A model generated the notes under the pieces. The model saw only the letters and a program-made list of their open reading frames with translations, had not been told where the DNA came from and ran no database searches. A DNA stretch of 64,000 nt from Bacillota bacterium (GTDB lineage Bacteria; Bacillota; Sulfobacillia; Sulfobacillales; Sulfobacillaceae): assembly GCA_021797515.1 (NCBI GenBank), contig JAJZZP010000113.1, forward strand, positions 1 through 64,000. Direction: 5' to 3'. The position numbers and the translations under genes are program-made. This document shows positions 50,949-60,252 of the stretch, one piece after another. Position 1 is the stretch's first letter; each line of letters opens with the position of its first letter.

Positions 50949-52970
50949 TCAGTCTATCGTCGGAGTCAGATAGGTATTGAGCCAGTCACTCATGCTCTCT
51001 AGCCGATGCACCCGATGCCAGGGTTTGCCATCGCGACTCATCCCGTGAAATTCACCAGGGTAGCGGACAAATTTGACGGGTGCCCGGTTTCGGAATTTTA
51101 CTGCGGTATAGAGCATCTCTCCTTGTTCGATAGGACACCTTAAGTCGCCTTCTTGATGCTCAATTAACAGTGGGGTATTAAAATTGTCTACATAGGTAAT
51201 GGGACTTTGCTGCCGATACCAGGTGTCGTCTTGCCAAGGAGGAATGCCTCCAGCCCGCCGCATCCAGTGCCATCCCCCGTCGCCAGTGCCTACCATGGCG
51301 CGCCAATCCACCACTGACCGCATGGTGACGGCAGCGGCAAATCGCTGTGAATGGCCCAAGATCCAATTTGTCATATATCCCCCGTAAGAGCCGCCAGCAA
51401 CTCCGAGCCGTGTTGCATCAATCCAGGGATTGGCGGCAAGGGCCGCATCCAGCCCTCCCATGATATCGGCATAATCCAGACTGCCCCATTCTTTTTGGAT
51501 GGCTTTACAAAAGTCTGTACCATATCCTTGGGATCCGCGGGGATTGGTGTAAATAACTCCGTAGCCATTAGCTGCCAGCCATTGAAATTCGAAAAAGAAG
51601 CATTGCGCATAGAGCATCATAGGGCCACCGTGAATTTCCAGCACCGCAGGATAGGTGCGGCCCGGCACATAATCGACAGGCTTCATAACCCACCCATCTA
51701 TTGCGGGTCCACCGGGCGCTCGGTACTGAAAGCGATTGGGCGACGATATCTGACACTGGCTTAATAGCGCCTGGTTAGGGTTGACCAACAGAGTCTCTTT
51801 TCCAGTTTTCAGGTCAAGCCAGGTGATTTGGCTCGGATTTTCCGGTGTGCTTTTCACCAGTGCCGCGTGAGTTTGACTGGCATCCAGATCATAGCTGTAG
51901 TATACGGCATCGTCGTGAGTTTGCTGGGTTACTGTATTGGCGGCGAAATCGACGGTAATTAGCTGGGTAGCTCCAGCAAACGAACTCAAGGTCAATAGGC
52001 CAGAGCCATCAGATGTGAAACGGAAGGGATTGCTGCCGCTGCCAATCAGATCCGATAACGAGAGGTTGCCTATGGGACGATCCCAATCATAGGCTATGGC
52101 ACGCATTTCCCCGGTGAACAGGTTGTAGCTATAGAGACTGGGTGTATCATATCCCCAGTCATCTTTCTTTTCGGCTACAAATACAATGTTCCCGCCATCT
52201 GGCGTAAATGTCGGAGATTCAACGGACAAGGTGTCATCGGTCAAGGCCTGAGGGGTAGGTTTGGGTCCCTCCGTCAAGTCTAACAGGTAGAGAACGCCTT
52301 GCGGCCAATCCCGGTCATAATCGTCTCCATACCGCGACAGCACAGCGATTTTGGTGCCGCTGGCATCAATTGCCAAGCTTCCATGACGATAGGGGCCAAA
52401 GGTTAATTGTTCGGGAGGCCTCTCGAGGTCCAAGTAAACATGGACTACGTGGGGCCGTTTTTCATCGTAATAGCCTACGCCATCCATTTTGTGAGAAAGT
52501 TCGGTAATGATCTTCACGTCTCGGTTAAATTTAATTCGGGGTTCTTCGTGGTCGTCATCGGAATGGGTAGACTCTAGCTGGATTCCGGATTCTGTCAATT
52601 TTGCGATCGCGAAAAGACTATGGCCGTCGGGAGCCCAAACAAATTCCGTGATGCCCCCCTCAATCTTGCTTAACTGCTGCGCTTCGCCGCCATGGGTGGC
52701 CATGATCCAAATTTGCGGTTGGCCGCTGCGTTCCGACAAAAAGGCGACCCATAGCCCGTCAGGGGAAAATACCGGATGGGTATCGCTAGGTCCGGCAGTG
52801 AAGGCAAAAGGTTCTTCACCGGGACGAACCGCCATTAACTGTCTTTTATAGTTATTTTCTTTCTTTTGTGCTTGCGACTCCACATAGACGAGCAGGTTTT
52901 CCGTAGGCGAAACCTGCACACTACCGTCCAAGCGAAATGAAAATAAATCCTCAGGCGTAATAGTCCTCAT
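50949..52970 (-). CDS. S9-family prolyl oligopeptidase / acylaminoacyl peptidase
   Basis: 673 residues from ATG at 52970 (RBS AAGGAGGG). A seven-bladed WD40-like beta-propeller (about 1-390; repeated PVFSPDGLWVAFLSE, FTPDGGNIVFVAE) is followed by the catalytic alpha/beta-hydrolase with GVAGGSYGGYMTNW (Ser), GDLRCPIEQGEM (Asp) and YPGEFHGMSRDG (His). No signal peptide, so cytoplasmic. It removes acylated N-terminal residues or digests short peptides. The divergent Nudix gene starts in the same region. Confidence 0.92.
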   Translation of the reverse strand: MRTITPEDLFSFRLDGSVQVSPTENLLVYVESQAQKKENNYKRQLMAVRPGEEPFAFTAGPSDTHPVFSPDGLWVAFLSERSGQPQIWIMATHGGEAQQLSKIEGGITEFVWAPDGHSLFAIAKLTESGIQLESTHSDDDHEEPRIKFNRDVKIITELSHKMDGVGYYDEKRPHVVHVYLDLERPPEQLTFGPYRHGSLAIDASGTKIAVLSRYGDDYDRDWPQGVLYLLDLTEGPKPTPQALTDDTLSVESPTFTPDGGNIVFVAEKKDDWGYDTPSLYSYNLFTGEMRAIAYDWDRPIGNLSLSDLIGSGSNPFRFTSDGSGLLTLSSFAGATQLITVDFAANTVTQQTHDDAVYYSYDLDASQTHAALVKSTPENPSQITWLDLKTGKETLLVNPNQALLSQCQISSPNRFQYRAPGGPAIDGWVMKPVDYVPGRTYPAVLEIHGGPMMLYAQCFFFEFQWLAANGYGVIYTNPRGSQGYGTDFCKAIQKEWGSLDYADIMGGLDAALAANPWIDATRLGVAGGSYGGYMTNWILGHSQRFAAAVTMRSVVDWRAMVGTGDGGWHWMRRAGGIPPWQDDTWYRQQSPITYVDNFNTPLLIEHQEGDLRCPIEQGEMLYTAVKFRNRAPVKFVRYPGEFHGMSRDGKPWHRVHRLESMSDWLNTYLTPTID

Positions 52971-53008
52971 TGGCTCCCTCCTTGTGCTACCATGAGAATA
53001 CCTATTCA

Positions 53009-53566
53009 TTGCGCAGAGGACAATTCCTGGATTTAGAAGGGGGGACAATTCACATCGCTGATTGCCAACCGCAAGACTTCTCGGCCTGGGGAAAGCCTGC
53101 CGCAGTATCGGTCATCATTGCGCCCCAGCGTGCAGAGGATCATGTTCTGCTGATTGTCCGACCATCGACCATGGCAGAGCATGCGGGCCAGATTGCTTGC
53201 CCGGGGGGGCGTTATGACGCCGATCTTGACGGAAATCTGTGTGAAACGGCGATTCGGGAGACCCAAGAGGAGGTGGGAGTGGTCCTCTCGCCGTCCCGGT
53301 TGATCGCCATCTTAAACCCGGTACATATTCCGATCACCGGATATACCATTGCTCCTCATGTGTTTTGCTTAGAAGAGATGCCGACGCTGGTGCCGTCGCC
53401 GGAAGTGGTGGCGTCGCACTGGGTACCAATCGATCAGCTTCGCGATTGCGAGGAAATGATGGCTGGTTTGCCCCAATATCCATTGTCTTGGGGTCGGGTA
53501 TGGGGAGCTACGGCTAGGATTTTGCACCAGTTATTGCATTCAAGAGAAAGCGAAGGGAAGATTTAA
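53009..53566 (+). CDS. Nudix hydrolase, CoA pyrophosphatase (NudL)-like
   Basis: About 185 residues from TTG at 53009, the first plausible start; the frame is open to 52970 but that overlaps the divergent start. LLIVRPSTMAEHAGQIACPGGRYDADLDG is the UPF0035/NudL signature, with the Nudix box completed by ETAIRETQEEVGV. The family cleaves CoA or acyl-CoA to 4'-phosphopantetheine and 3',5'-ADP. The start codon is uncertain because no clear RBS is visible. It overlaps the next gene by one base. Confidence 0.83.
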   Translation: MRRGQFLDLEGGTIHIADCQPQDFSAWGKPAAVSVIIAPQRAEDHVLLIVRPSTMAEHAGQIACPGGRYDADLDGNLCETAIRETQEEVGVVLSPSRLIAILNPVHIPITGYTIAPHVFCLEEMPTLVPSPEVVASHWVPIDQLRDCEEMMAGLPQYPLSWGRVWGATARILHQLLHSRESEGKI

Positions 53567-54282
53567 TGGAGTCGTCATCCGTGGCCATCCGGGTAGTGCG
53601 TACCGTGGAGGACCTCAAGCAGGTGTTGGATCTGGAGCGCCTGGTGTGGGGAACCGATGAGCCGGTCCCCGTTTCGTTGTTAAAGGTGTTTGCCGAAGAT
53701 GGCGGTCTGGTGTTGTTGGCTGAATTGGCGGGGGAGCGCAAGCCCGTCGGTATGGCCGTGTCCTTTCCTGGACGGCGATTGGACCGCTGGTATCTCCATT
53801 CGCACATGTTGGCCGTACTGCCTCAATTCCGTCGGCATGCCGTAGGTCGTGCGCTGAAATATTATCAGTTGAGTTATGCCCGGGACCATCAATTGGCTTA
53901 CGTGGGTTGGACTTTTGATCCGTTGCAGGCCAAGAATGCTCAGTTCAATCTTAATGTCTTAGGGGCACGGGCCACAGAATTTCACCGCAATTTTTACGGG
54001 GTACTCGGTGATGCCATCAATGGGGCGTTCCCTAGCCATCGCCTATTTGTTGAATGGGACGGACAATCCTTAAAATCTGGCTCAGGCAGATATTTGGCGA
54101 TACCTAACAACATTGACGGATTGCGCGGCACTGACCCCGATAAAGCACTATGGTGGGCGGATCGATACCGACAAAAACTGGAGCGTCTGATGAAGCGGGG
54201 GTACATTGCCGTGGGTGTAGTCGGAAAACGAGACAGGAGTTTTTATCGGTTGCAAAGGGCAGAGGAAGGGCGAGCTATATGA
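53566..54282 (+). CDS. GNAT-family (COG3375-type) acyltransferase
   Basis: 238 residues. VLDLERLVWGTDEPVP, LPQFRRHAVGRALKYYQLSYA (CoA pyrophosphate loop) and LAYVGWTFDPLQAKNAQFNLNVLGA identify the COG3375 branch of GNATs, which is typically encoded beside N-succinylamino acid racemases. There it N-succinylates (D-)amino acids. This gene overlaps the racemase-like gene by 4 bases (ATGA), so the pairing holds here. Substrate inferred from context. Confidence 0.78.
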   Translation: MESSSVAIRVVRTVEDLKQVLDLERLVWGTDEPVPVSLLKVFAEDGGLVLLAELAGERKPVGMAVSFPGRRLDRWYLHSHMLAVLPQFRRHAVGRALKYYQLSYARDHQLAYVGWTFDPLQAKNAQFNLNVLGARATEFHRNFYGVLGDAINGAFPSHRLFVEWDGQSLKSGSGRYLAIPNNIDGLRGTDPDKALWWADRYRQKLERLMKRGYIAVGVVGKRDRSFYRLQRAEEGRAI

Positions 54283-55448
54283 AAATCGAGCAGGTGATTT
54301 TGCATTTCGTTGAGTTGCCGCTGAAAACACCATTTGAGACGTCGTTTGGCGTGGAGACCGTAAAATCTTGCTGGATCCTGGAATTGAAATCCGCTGGCAT
54401 TACGGGCTATGCCGAGTCGGTAGCCGATGTCGAACCGCTTTATTCCGAGGAAACCCACGCTTCGGTGTACTATGCTTGGAGAAATCACATACTGCCTCGA
54501 CTTATGGATTATGATCTCGATGGCCCGGAGTCGGTCCGGAAAATTCTAGAACCAGTGCGTGGCAATCGGATGGCCAAGGCCGCGATTGAAATGGCGGTCT
54601 GGGATTGGTGGGCAAAAAGCCTTAACCAAACGCTGTCTCAATTGTTAGGGGGCGATCCCGGCAAGACCCGGATCCCAGTGGGGGTTTCCATTGGTATTCA
54701 ACCGACCGACCAAGTTTTGGTGGATGTCGCTCAGCAATACTTGGCCGCTGGCTACCAACGCCTGAAAGTTAAGATTAAACCGGGACGGGAATTTGAGCCG
54801 CTCTCGCTGTTGCGCCACGCGGTGGGGGATGATGTCCGCATTATGGCGGATGCGAATTCCGCGTATCGTTTAACCGATATCCCGATTCTCAAAAAATTGG
54901 ACACTTTGAATTTAATGATGTTGGAGCAGCCCTTAGCCGAAGACGATTATGTCGATCATGCCGAGTTAGCTCGCGAAGTGCAGACTCCCATTTGCCTTGA
55001 TGAATCGATTCGGTCGGCCGAGGATGCGCGGCGAGCCATTGCTTTAGGATCGGCGGAAATCATCAACATTAAGGTGGGCCGAGTGGGTGGCTTGGCTGAG
55101 GCCAAGCGTATCCACAACGTGGCGATGGAAAACCAAGTTCCGGTGTGGTGCGGGGGCATGTTGGAAATCGGAATTGGTCGGGCCCATAATCTCCATTTAA
55201 CGACGCTGCCAAACTTCGTCTTGCCAGGAGACACGTCGGCCAGTGATCGCTATTTTCACGAAGACATTATCGCCAATCCCTTTGTATTGAATTCTGATGG
55301 GACTTTGACGATACCGACCGGACCCGGCATTGGGGTTTTTCCGGATCCAGACAAACTGAAACGGTTCGGCACCTACCACGAGGCCTGGGATATACCTAAG
55401 TGGCACCTGAGAGGAGGCAAGCCCAATGCAGCAACGTTGGGATTTTAA
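54279..55448 (+). CDS. N-succinylamino acid racemase / o-succinylbenzoate synthase-like enolase
   Basis: 389 residues from ATG at 54279; an upstream extension into the GNAT gene is rejected. Enolase-superfamily residues: KVKIKPG (KxK acid/base), VRIMADANSAY, MLEQPLAEDD, CLDESIRSAEDA metal ligands and NIKVGRVGGLAEAK (opposite lysine). GMLEIGIGRAHNLHLT closes the barrel. The placement between a GNAT and an M20 hydrolase favours N-succinylamino acid racemisation over menaquinone synthesis. The next gene starts within its last 23 bases. Confidence 0.85.
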   Translation: MKIEQVILHFVELPLKTPFETSFGVETVKSCWILELKSAGITGYAESVADVEPLYSEETHASVYYAWRNHILPRLMDYDLDGPESVRKILEPVRGNRMAKAAIEMAVWDWWAKSLNQTLSQLLGGDPGKTRIPVGVSIGIQPTDQVLVDVAQQYLAAGYQRLKVKIKPGREFEPLSLLRHAVGDDVRIMADANSAYRLTDIPILKKLDTLNLMMLEQPLAEDDYVDHAELAREVQTPICLDESIRSAEDARRAIALGSAEIINIKVGRVGGLAEAKRIHNVAMENQVPVWCGGMLEIGIGRAHNLHLTTLPNFVLPGDTSASDRYFHEDIIANPFVLNSDGTLTIPTGPGIGVFPDPDKLKRFGTYHEAWDIPKWHLRGGKPNAATLGF

Positions 55449-56559
55449 TGAGCAGCAGCAAGCCGCCTTAAAAACCCTAATCCAGGACCTGGTCTTGTTG
55501 GAATCGCCATCCGGGGACGCGGTGCGTATTCGCCAAGTGATGAATCGACTGGTAGAAGAAAGCGCTGCAGTACCCAATATCGAAGTAGAGTGGCAAGAAC
55601 AGGGAGGACAACCCATCCTTGAACTCCATCGTGGTCAGAGTGGGCCCTTAATACTGGGGCATGCCGATACCGTCTGGTCGGTGGGCACTATCGACTCTAT
55701 GCCATGGCGTGAAGAAAACACGGAGGACGGATTAAGAATATATGGACCCGGAATATTGGACATGAAAGCCGGATTAGCCATGGGGATTTACGCCATTCGC
55801 CAACTTGCCGAAAATATTCCTTTTGATTTCTTAGTGACACCTGATGAGGAGGTGGGCAGTGGCGCCAGCCGATCGGTAATCGAATCGAGAGCTCGCGACG
55901 CGGCCCTGGTTTTGGTGCTAGAATCGGGAATGCCAGGTGGCGCACTGAAAACAGCGCGATCTGGGGTCGGGGATTTTGTGGGCGAAATTATCGGGGTAGA
56001 GAGCCATTCTGGGCTCGACCCTGATAAAGGAGCTAGTGCCATTCACGAGGCCGCACAGCAGATTCTGTGGCTCACAACATTGGCCAATCATGTACTGGGA
56101 ACCACTGTTAATGTGGGAACCATTGCCGGCGGAACCCGAACCAACGTCGTAGCCGGGCAAGTGACCCTGGGCATTGATGTTCGGGTGCAAACTTCAGGGG
56201 AGATGCATCGAATTGAAAGCACCCTGGCTCATCCACCCGCCTTTGACAAGCATACTCGAGTGCAGTATAGAGGAGGGTTTAATCGACCTCCCATGGAACC
56301 CAATCCCGCATCAACCCGTTGGTTTGACCGAGCGCAGAAAATATGGCGGCACGATACGGGAGAAGAATTGCTTGGATCGAGAGTGGGTGGTGCCAGCGAC
56401 GGAAATTTCACTGCAATCTATGCACCCACTCTCGACGGCTTAGGCGCGGTTGGCAAGGGGGCACATGCACGCCATGAGCACATTGAGTGGCAGTTTGTGC
56501 GCCCGCGGATTATGTTGATTGCCGAGTTGTTGAGAGCAGCGGGGAGCCAACATCAGTGA
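55426..56559 (+). CDS. M20-family metallohydrolase (N-acyl-amino acid deacylase/carboxypeptidase G2-like)
   Basis: 377 residues. LILGHADTVWSVG gives the first metal His/Asp, GPGILDMKAGLAM the bridging Asp, TPDEEVGSGAS the catalytic Glu pair, and VGGASDGNFTAIYAPTLDGLG with C-terminal HARHEHIEW the other ligands. In racemase operons the M20 enzyme hydrolyses the N-succinyl-L-amino acid. It overlaps the P-loop/Asp23 gene by 4 bases. Confidence 0.85.
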   Translation: MQQRWDFNEQQQAALKTLIQDLVLLESPSGDAVRIRQVMNRLVEESAAVPNIEVEWQEQGGQPILELHRGQSGPLILGHADTVWSVGTIDSMPWREENTEDGLRIYGPGILDMKAGLAMGIYAIRQLAENIPFDFLVTPDEEVGSGASRSVIESRARDAALVLVLESGMPGGALKTARSGVGDFVGEIIGVESHSGLDPDKGASAIHEAAQQILWLTTLANHVLGTTVNVGTIAGGTRTNVVAGQVTLGIDVRVQTSGEMHRIESTLAHPPAFDKHTRVQYRGGFNRPPMEPNPASTRWFDRAQKIWRHDTGEELLGSRVGGASDGNFTAIYAPTLDGLGAVGKGAHARHEHIEWQFVRPRIMLIAELLRAAGSQHQ

Positions 56560-57386
56560 ATATTCATGCTTTGGTGGGACCGAGCGGCACCGGTAAAAGT
56601 CATCGGGCTTCCATGGTGGCTGAACAAATCAATGCCGACAGCATCATCGACGATGGTTTGTTAATTGTAGATGGACGTATCGTGGCAGGAATCTCAGCTA
56701 AACGAGAGGCTACCCGGGTGGCGGCCGTGAAACGGGCTATTCTCGCTGACGAGGATCATGCAGAAGCGGTAAAGGATGGCTTGAAACGATCGGCTCCTCA
56801 CGATGTGTTGATTTTAGGGACGTCTAAAGAAATGATTCGGCACATCTTGGCAGCGTTAGACTTAAACCAGCAGCCCATCGACTGGATTCGCATCGAACAG
56901 GTCACGACTGTGGAAGAACGTGAAATAGCACAACAGGTGCGTCGGCAGCAAGGCAAGCATGTGATCCCGGCACCAGCTATGGAAGTAAAGAAAAGCTTTG
57001 GGGGATACTGGGTAGACCCTTTAAGATTCATTTTTCGGGGGCGCCATCGACAAATGGTGGTGGAAAAATCCATTGTGCGTCCGACCTATTCGTCTTTGGG
57101 AAAATTTTATATTGCCGACACCGTGATCGCAGCAGTGGCGAGTCACATTGGCCGCACCACCCCAGGGATCTCGCGTGTCGTGCGAACAGTGGTACAATCG
57201 AATGGGGGACTCCTTTCCATCGAAATGGAGGTATGGCTTGGGACCCGAAGGCACATTTTCCATGTATTGGAGGAAACTCAAAAGCGCGTGCATGATACGT
57301 TAGAAGAGATGACAGCGGTCAATGTGGGAACTGTCAAAATTCATGCCCGACGGATAGCCGTGGAGGAGGTTCCGGTAGCGGAATAA
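56556..57386 (+). CDS. P-loop NTPase fused to an Asp23 domain
   Basis: 276 residues from GTG at 56556 (overlaps the stop before it). HALVGPSGTGKSHRASMVAEQ is a Walker A P-loop at the very N-terminus; DDGLLIVDGRIVAGISAKREA and VLILGTSKEMIRHI follow. The C-terminal 110 residues (SSLGKFYIADTVIAAVASHI ... GLLSIEMEVWLGTRRHIFHVLEETQKRVHDTLEEMT) form an Asp23/Gls24 envelope-stress domain. It precedes phoP by 2 bases, which suggests co-expression with the phosphate-sensing system. The function of such fusions is unknown to me. Confidence 0.72.
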   Translation: MNIHALVGPSGTGKSHRASMVAEQINADSIIDDGLLIVDGRIVAGISAKREATRVAAVKRAILADEDHAEAVKDGLKRSAPHDVLILGTSKEMIRHILAALDLNQQPIDWIRIEQVTTVEEREIAQQVRRQQGKHVIPAPAMEVKKSFGGYWVDPLRFIFRGRHRQMVVEKSIVRPTYSSLGKFYIADTVIAAVASHIGRTTPGISRVVRTVVQSNGGLLSIEMEVWLGTRRHIFHVLEETQKRVHDTLEEMTAVNVGTVKIHARRIAVEEVPVAE

Positions 57387-57388
57387 CT

Positions 57389-58081
57389 ATGGGACAGCGC
57401 GTGCTCATCGTGGACGATGAAGCGGCGATTGTGGAACTCGTGTCATACAATTTAAGCCGCGAAGGATTTGACGTCATTGTAAGCCATGACGGTGCCGAGG
57501 CGTTAAAAATGGCGCGTCACGACGCGCCGGATTTAGTGGTGCTAGATGTCATGTTGCCTGGTATGTCGGGTTTGGATGTATGCCGCCAACTGCGCCGGGA
57601 AACGGAGATTCCGATTATCTTGTTGACTGCGCGAAAAGATGAGGTGGACCGGGTTCTGGGTTTGGAACTGGGGGCCGACGATTACGTGACCAAACCATTC
57701 TCCCCTCGGGAACTGGTAGCTCGTGTCAAAGCCATCTTAAGACGTACCCGAGCACGCGAGGACGACGGAAGTGAATCCCAGGAAATCACTCGGACTGGAC
57801 TAGTGGTGGACCCGGAACGGCGTGTGGCTTCCCTGGACGGGCGAACCTTAAATCTTACCTTTACCGAATTTGAACTTCTCCATATCTTAGCGAAAAATCC
57901 GGGAAGGGCGTTTACTCGTGATGATTTGTTAATGCGCGTTTGGGGACAGGATTTTTTTGGCGATGCTCGCACCGTGGATGTGCATGTGCGGCACCTGCGT
58001 GAAAAACTATTGGAAGACCCGCAAAGTCCGCGCTTTATCGAAACAGTTCGCGGTGTGGGATATCGGTTTCGTGAATCGTGA
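57389..58081 (+). CDS. phoP: PhoP/PhoB-type response regulator
   Basis: 230 residues. Receiver: VDDE, phospho-acceptor D53 in LDVMLPG, Lys in TKPFSPRELVARVKAIL. The OmpR winged helix: LTFTEFELLHILAKNPGRAFTRDDLLMRVWG, then RTVDVHVRHLREKL. With the adjacent kinase and pst genes it is the phosphate-starvation regulator. It overlaps phoR by 4 bases. Confidence 0.93.
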   Translation: MGQRVLIVDDEAAIVELVSYNLSREGFDVIVSHDGAEALKMARHDAPDLVVLDVMLPGMSGLDVCRQLRRETEIPIILLTARKDEVDRVLGLELGADDYVTKPFSPRELVARVKAILRRTRAREDDGSESQEITRTGLVVDPERRVASLDGRTLNLTFTEFELLHILAKNPGRAFTRDDLLMRVWGQDFFGDARTVDVHVRHLREKLLEDPQSPRFIETVRGVGYRFRES

Positions 58082-59451
58082 ACGGGATGCGACTGCCGCA
58101 CTATGCCACGCCCATATTGGCAACTCTGGCATTGTCGGTGGCCGCCTGGCTGGCGGCATTGCCGCATGCACGGCTAGGCGCGGTGATTTTGGCGGCCGTG
58201 GCTTGGGTATGGACGATCAGGCTGGTATTGCATTTGAAGACGCAAGACACGTTTTTAAGTGAATCAATTGTGCAATTGGAAAACACCGTGGACCGTTGGG
58301 CGTCGGGCGATTTGGAGGCCCGGGTCTATTTAGATCAAGCGGATCCGTTGGATCGACTGGCCCATGGGATGAACCGCGTGGCAGAAGCGTTGAAAGAACG
58401 GACAGAAGATTTAGAGCAAGACAAAGAACGGCTCGAGGCCATTTTGACCAGCATGGCCAATGGCATTATTATCCTCAGCCACGGTTTGACTATTACCCTA
58501 ATTAACCAGGCAGCCTACCAGTTGTTTGCGATCGAAGCCCAAGATGTGATGGGTAGGCATTTGCTAGAAGTTATTCGTGATGTGGCGATTGATGACGCAG
58601 TTCATCAGGTCACCCAAAATGGGGGCACCGAGACGGTGCTCTGGAGCCCGCACGATGTCGATGATGAGGTCGTGGAAGTCACGGTTGCTGTCTTAAATCA
58701 GCCATTGGGAGGCGTCGGCGCTGTTCTAGTGGCACGCAATGTGTCGGCGCAAAAACAGGCCGAGCGAATGCGCCAGGATTTTGTCGCCAATGTTAGTCAT
58801 GAATTGCAAACACCTCTGACGATCATCCACGGATTTACAGAAACGCTGCAAGACGATCCCGATCCCGACACCGCGCGAAGATTTATTCAACTTATTCACG
58901 AAGAAGCGACGCGGATGAGCCATCTGGTCGACGATCTCCTGGCTTTGTCGCGGATGGAGCATCATTCGCTTCCAGTCAATCGCATACCGGTGGATCTTCC
59001 GGTACTGATCGAATCGATTTTAGTCAAATTAGGTCCACGAGCTCAGTCGGCTGAACTGGTGTTTGACAATCAATTGCCCAGTCATATTCCGTTGGTGGCG
59101 GGTGATCCCGACCTGCTGGCTGAGGTATTTTTAAATTTGATCTCCAATTCAGTTCAGTATACCCCGGCCGGGGGTATGATTAGCATTAAACTCGCCTCAG
59201 AACCCGGCAACCCAATGGTGGGGGTATCCGTAAAAGACACCGGTATCGGCATTCCTGCGCAAGATTTATCGCGAATTTTTGAGCGGTTCTATCGAGTGGA
59301 CAGAGCGCGTTCTAGGGCATCAGGAGGCACAGGCCTAGGACTGGCTATCGTAAAACATATCATGGAATTGCATCATGGGCGCATAGAAGTAAGTAGTCAA
59401 GTGGGACAAGGGACCATATTTACCGTATGGTTGCCGAGATTTTCGGATTAG
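58078..59451 (+). CDS. phoR: PhoR-type sensor histidine kinase
   Basis: 457 residues. Two N-terminal membrane helices with almost no extracellular loop, a HAMP region (about 60-110), a PAS domain (about 120-225; GIIILSHGLTITLINQAAYQLF), the phospho-accepting H241 in NVSHELQTPLTIIHGF, and an ATPase domain (NLISNSVQYTPAGG, DTGIGIPAQDL, GTGLGLAIVKHI). As in PhoR with a short sensor loop, it probably senses phosphate through the Pst/PhoU complex. Confidence 0.93.
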   Translation: MNGMRLPHYATPILATLALSVAAWLAALPHARLGAVILAAVAWVWTIRLVLHLKTQDTFLSESIVQLENTVDRWASGDLEARVYLDQADPLDRLAHGMNRVAEALKERTEDLEQDKERLEAILTSMANGIIILSHGLTITLINQAAYQLFAIEAQDVMGRHLLEVIRDVAIDDAVHQVTQNGGTETVLWSPHDVDDEVVEVTVAVLNQPLGGVGAVLVARNVSAQKQAERMRQDFVANVSHELQTPLTIIHGFTETLQDDPDPDTARRFIQLIHEEATRMSHLVDDLLALSRMEHHSLPVNRIPVDLPVLIESILVKLGPRAQSAELVFDNQLPSHIPLVAGDPDLLAEVFLNLISNSVQYTPAGGMISIKLASEPGNPMVGVSVKDTGIGIPAQDLSRIFERFYRVDRARSRASGGTGLGLAIVKHIMELHHGRIEVSSQVGQGTIFTVWLPRFSD

Positions 59452-59478
59452 AACGGCATCTTCTGGGACACTAGGATT

Positions 59479-60252
59479 ATGTTCTTTCTACAATGGTGGA
59501 TAGCAATATGGCTCAGCCAAAGAGGGATATTAGAACGTTCGGCGCACATAGCCATTTCTGGATCGAGCGCTCTGCTTCCCGTGATTAAAGAGGAGTTGCC
59601 GCGGTGGGAGGCCAGGCATCCAGAAGTTCGGGTGTCCGTAACCGGAGGAGGATCTTGGGCTGGGTTGGCAGCCGTGTCTCAAGGGCGGGCAGATATCGGG
59701 ATGTCGGATATTGTGCCACCTGAGGCGATGTCTCGCGGAATGCTGGGCTACCCATTAGGGCGGCTTCCGGTGCTGTTCATTGGCAACCGCCACATTGGAG
59801 TGAATCAGGTTTCGCAACCACAACTTGAGCAATTGTTGGCTGGCGATATCGGAAATTGGCGCCAAGTTGGAGGCGCGAACGCTCCCGTGGTCGTGGTATC
59901 ACGCCCATTAAGTTCTGGGGCTCGCTTTATGACCGAACGTCGGATTCTCAAAGGGCGCTCGGTTTCACCACGTGCTATTATTCAATTATCCAATGGCGCC
60001 TTGTATAAAACTGTGATAAGTACTCCCGGCGCGTTGGGATACGTGGAGTGGAGACCCGATTTGAAAGGAGTCGTGGTGATGGCCGTGGGTAGCAGCCGAT
60101 TTGACCTGAGGCGGGGGGATCGCTGGCCCTATTACACCGAGCCGACGCTGTATGTGCGCAAGAGTGCTCCCGCAATTGTCAAGCAATTAGCAGCAGATCT
60201 TAGTCGTTCTCCGGCAAAAGCGCAGTTCGGCCTTTATCCGGCACAGCCATGA
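59479..60252 (+). CDS. pstS: Phosphate ABC transporter, substrate-binding protein
   Basis: 257 residues. A short N-terminal hydrophobic segment (MFFLQWWIAIWLSQ) serves as signal/anchor without a lipobox cysteine, unusual for a Gram-positive PstS. ISGSSALLPVIKEELPRWEARHP, VTGGGSWAGLAAVSQGRADIGMSD and SRPLSSGARFMTERRIL line the phosphate site. It is shorter than most PstS proteins. It overlaps pstC by 4 bases. Confidence 0.9.
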   Translation: MFFLQWWIAIWLSQRGILERSAHIAISGSSALLPVIKEELPRWEARHPEVRVSVTGGGSWAGLAAVSQGRADIGMSDIVPPEAMSRGMLGYPLGRLPVLFIGNRHIGVNQVSQPQLEQLLAGDIGNWRQVGGANAPVVVVSRPLSSGARFMTERRILKGRSVSPRAIIQLSNGALYKTVISTPGALGYVEWRPDLKGVVVMAVGSSRFDLRRGDRWPYYTEPTLYVRKSAPAIVKQLAADLSRSPAKAQFGLYPAQP

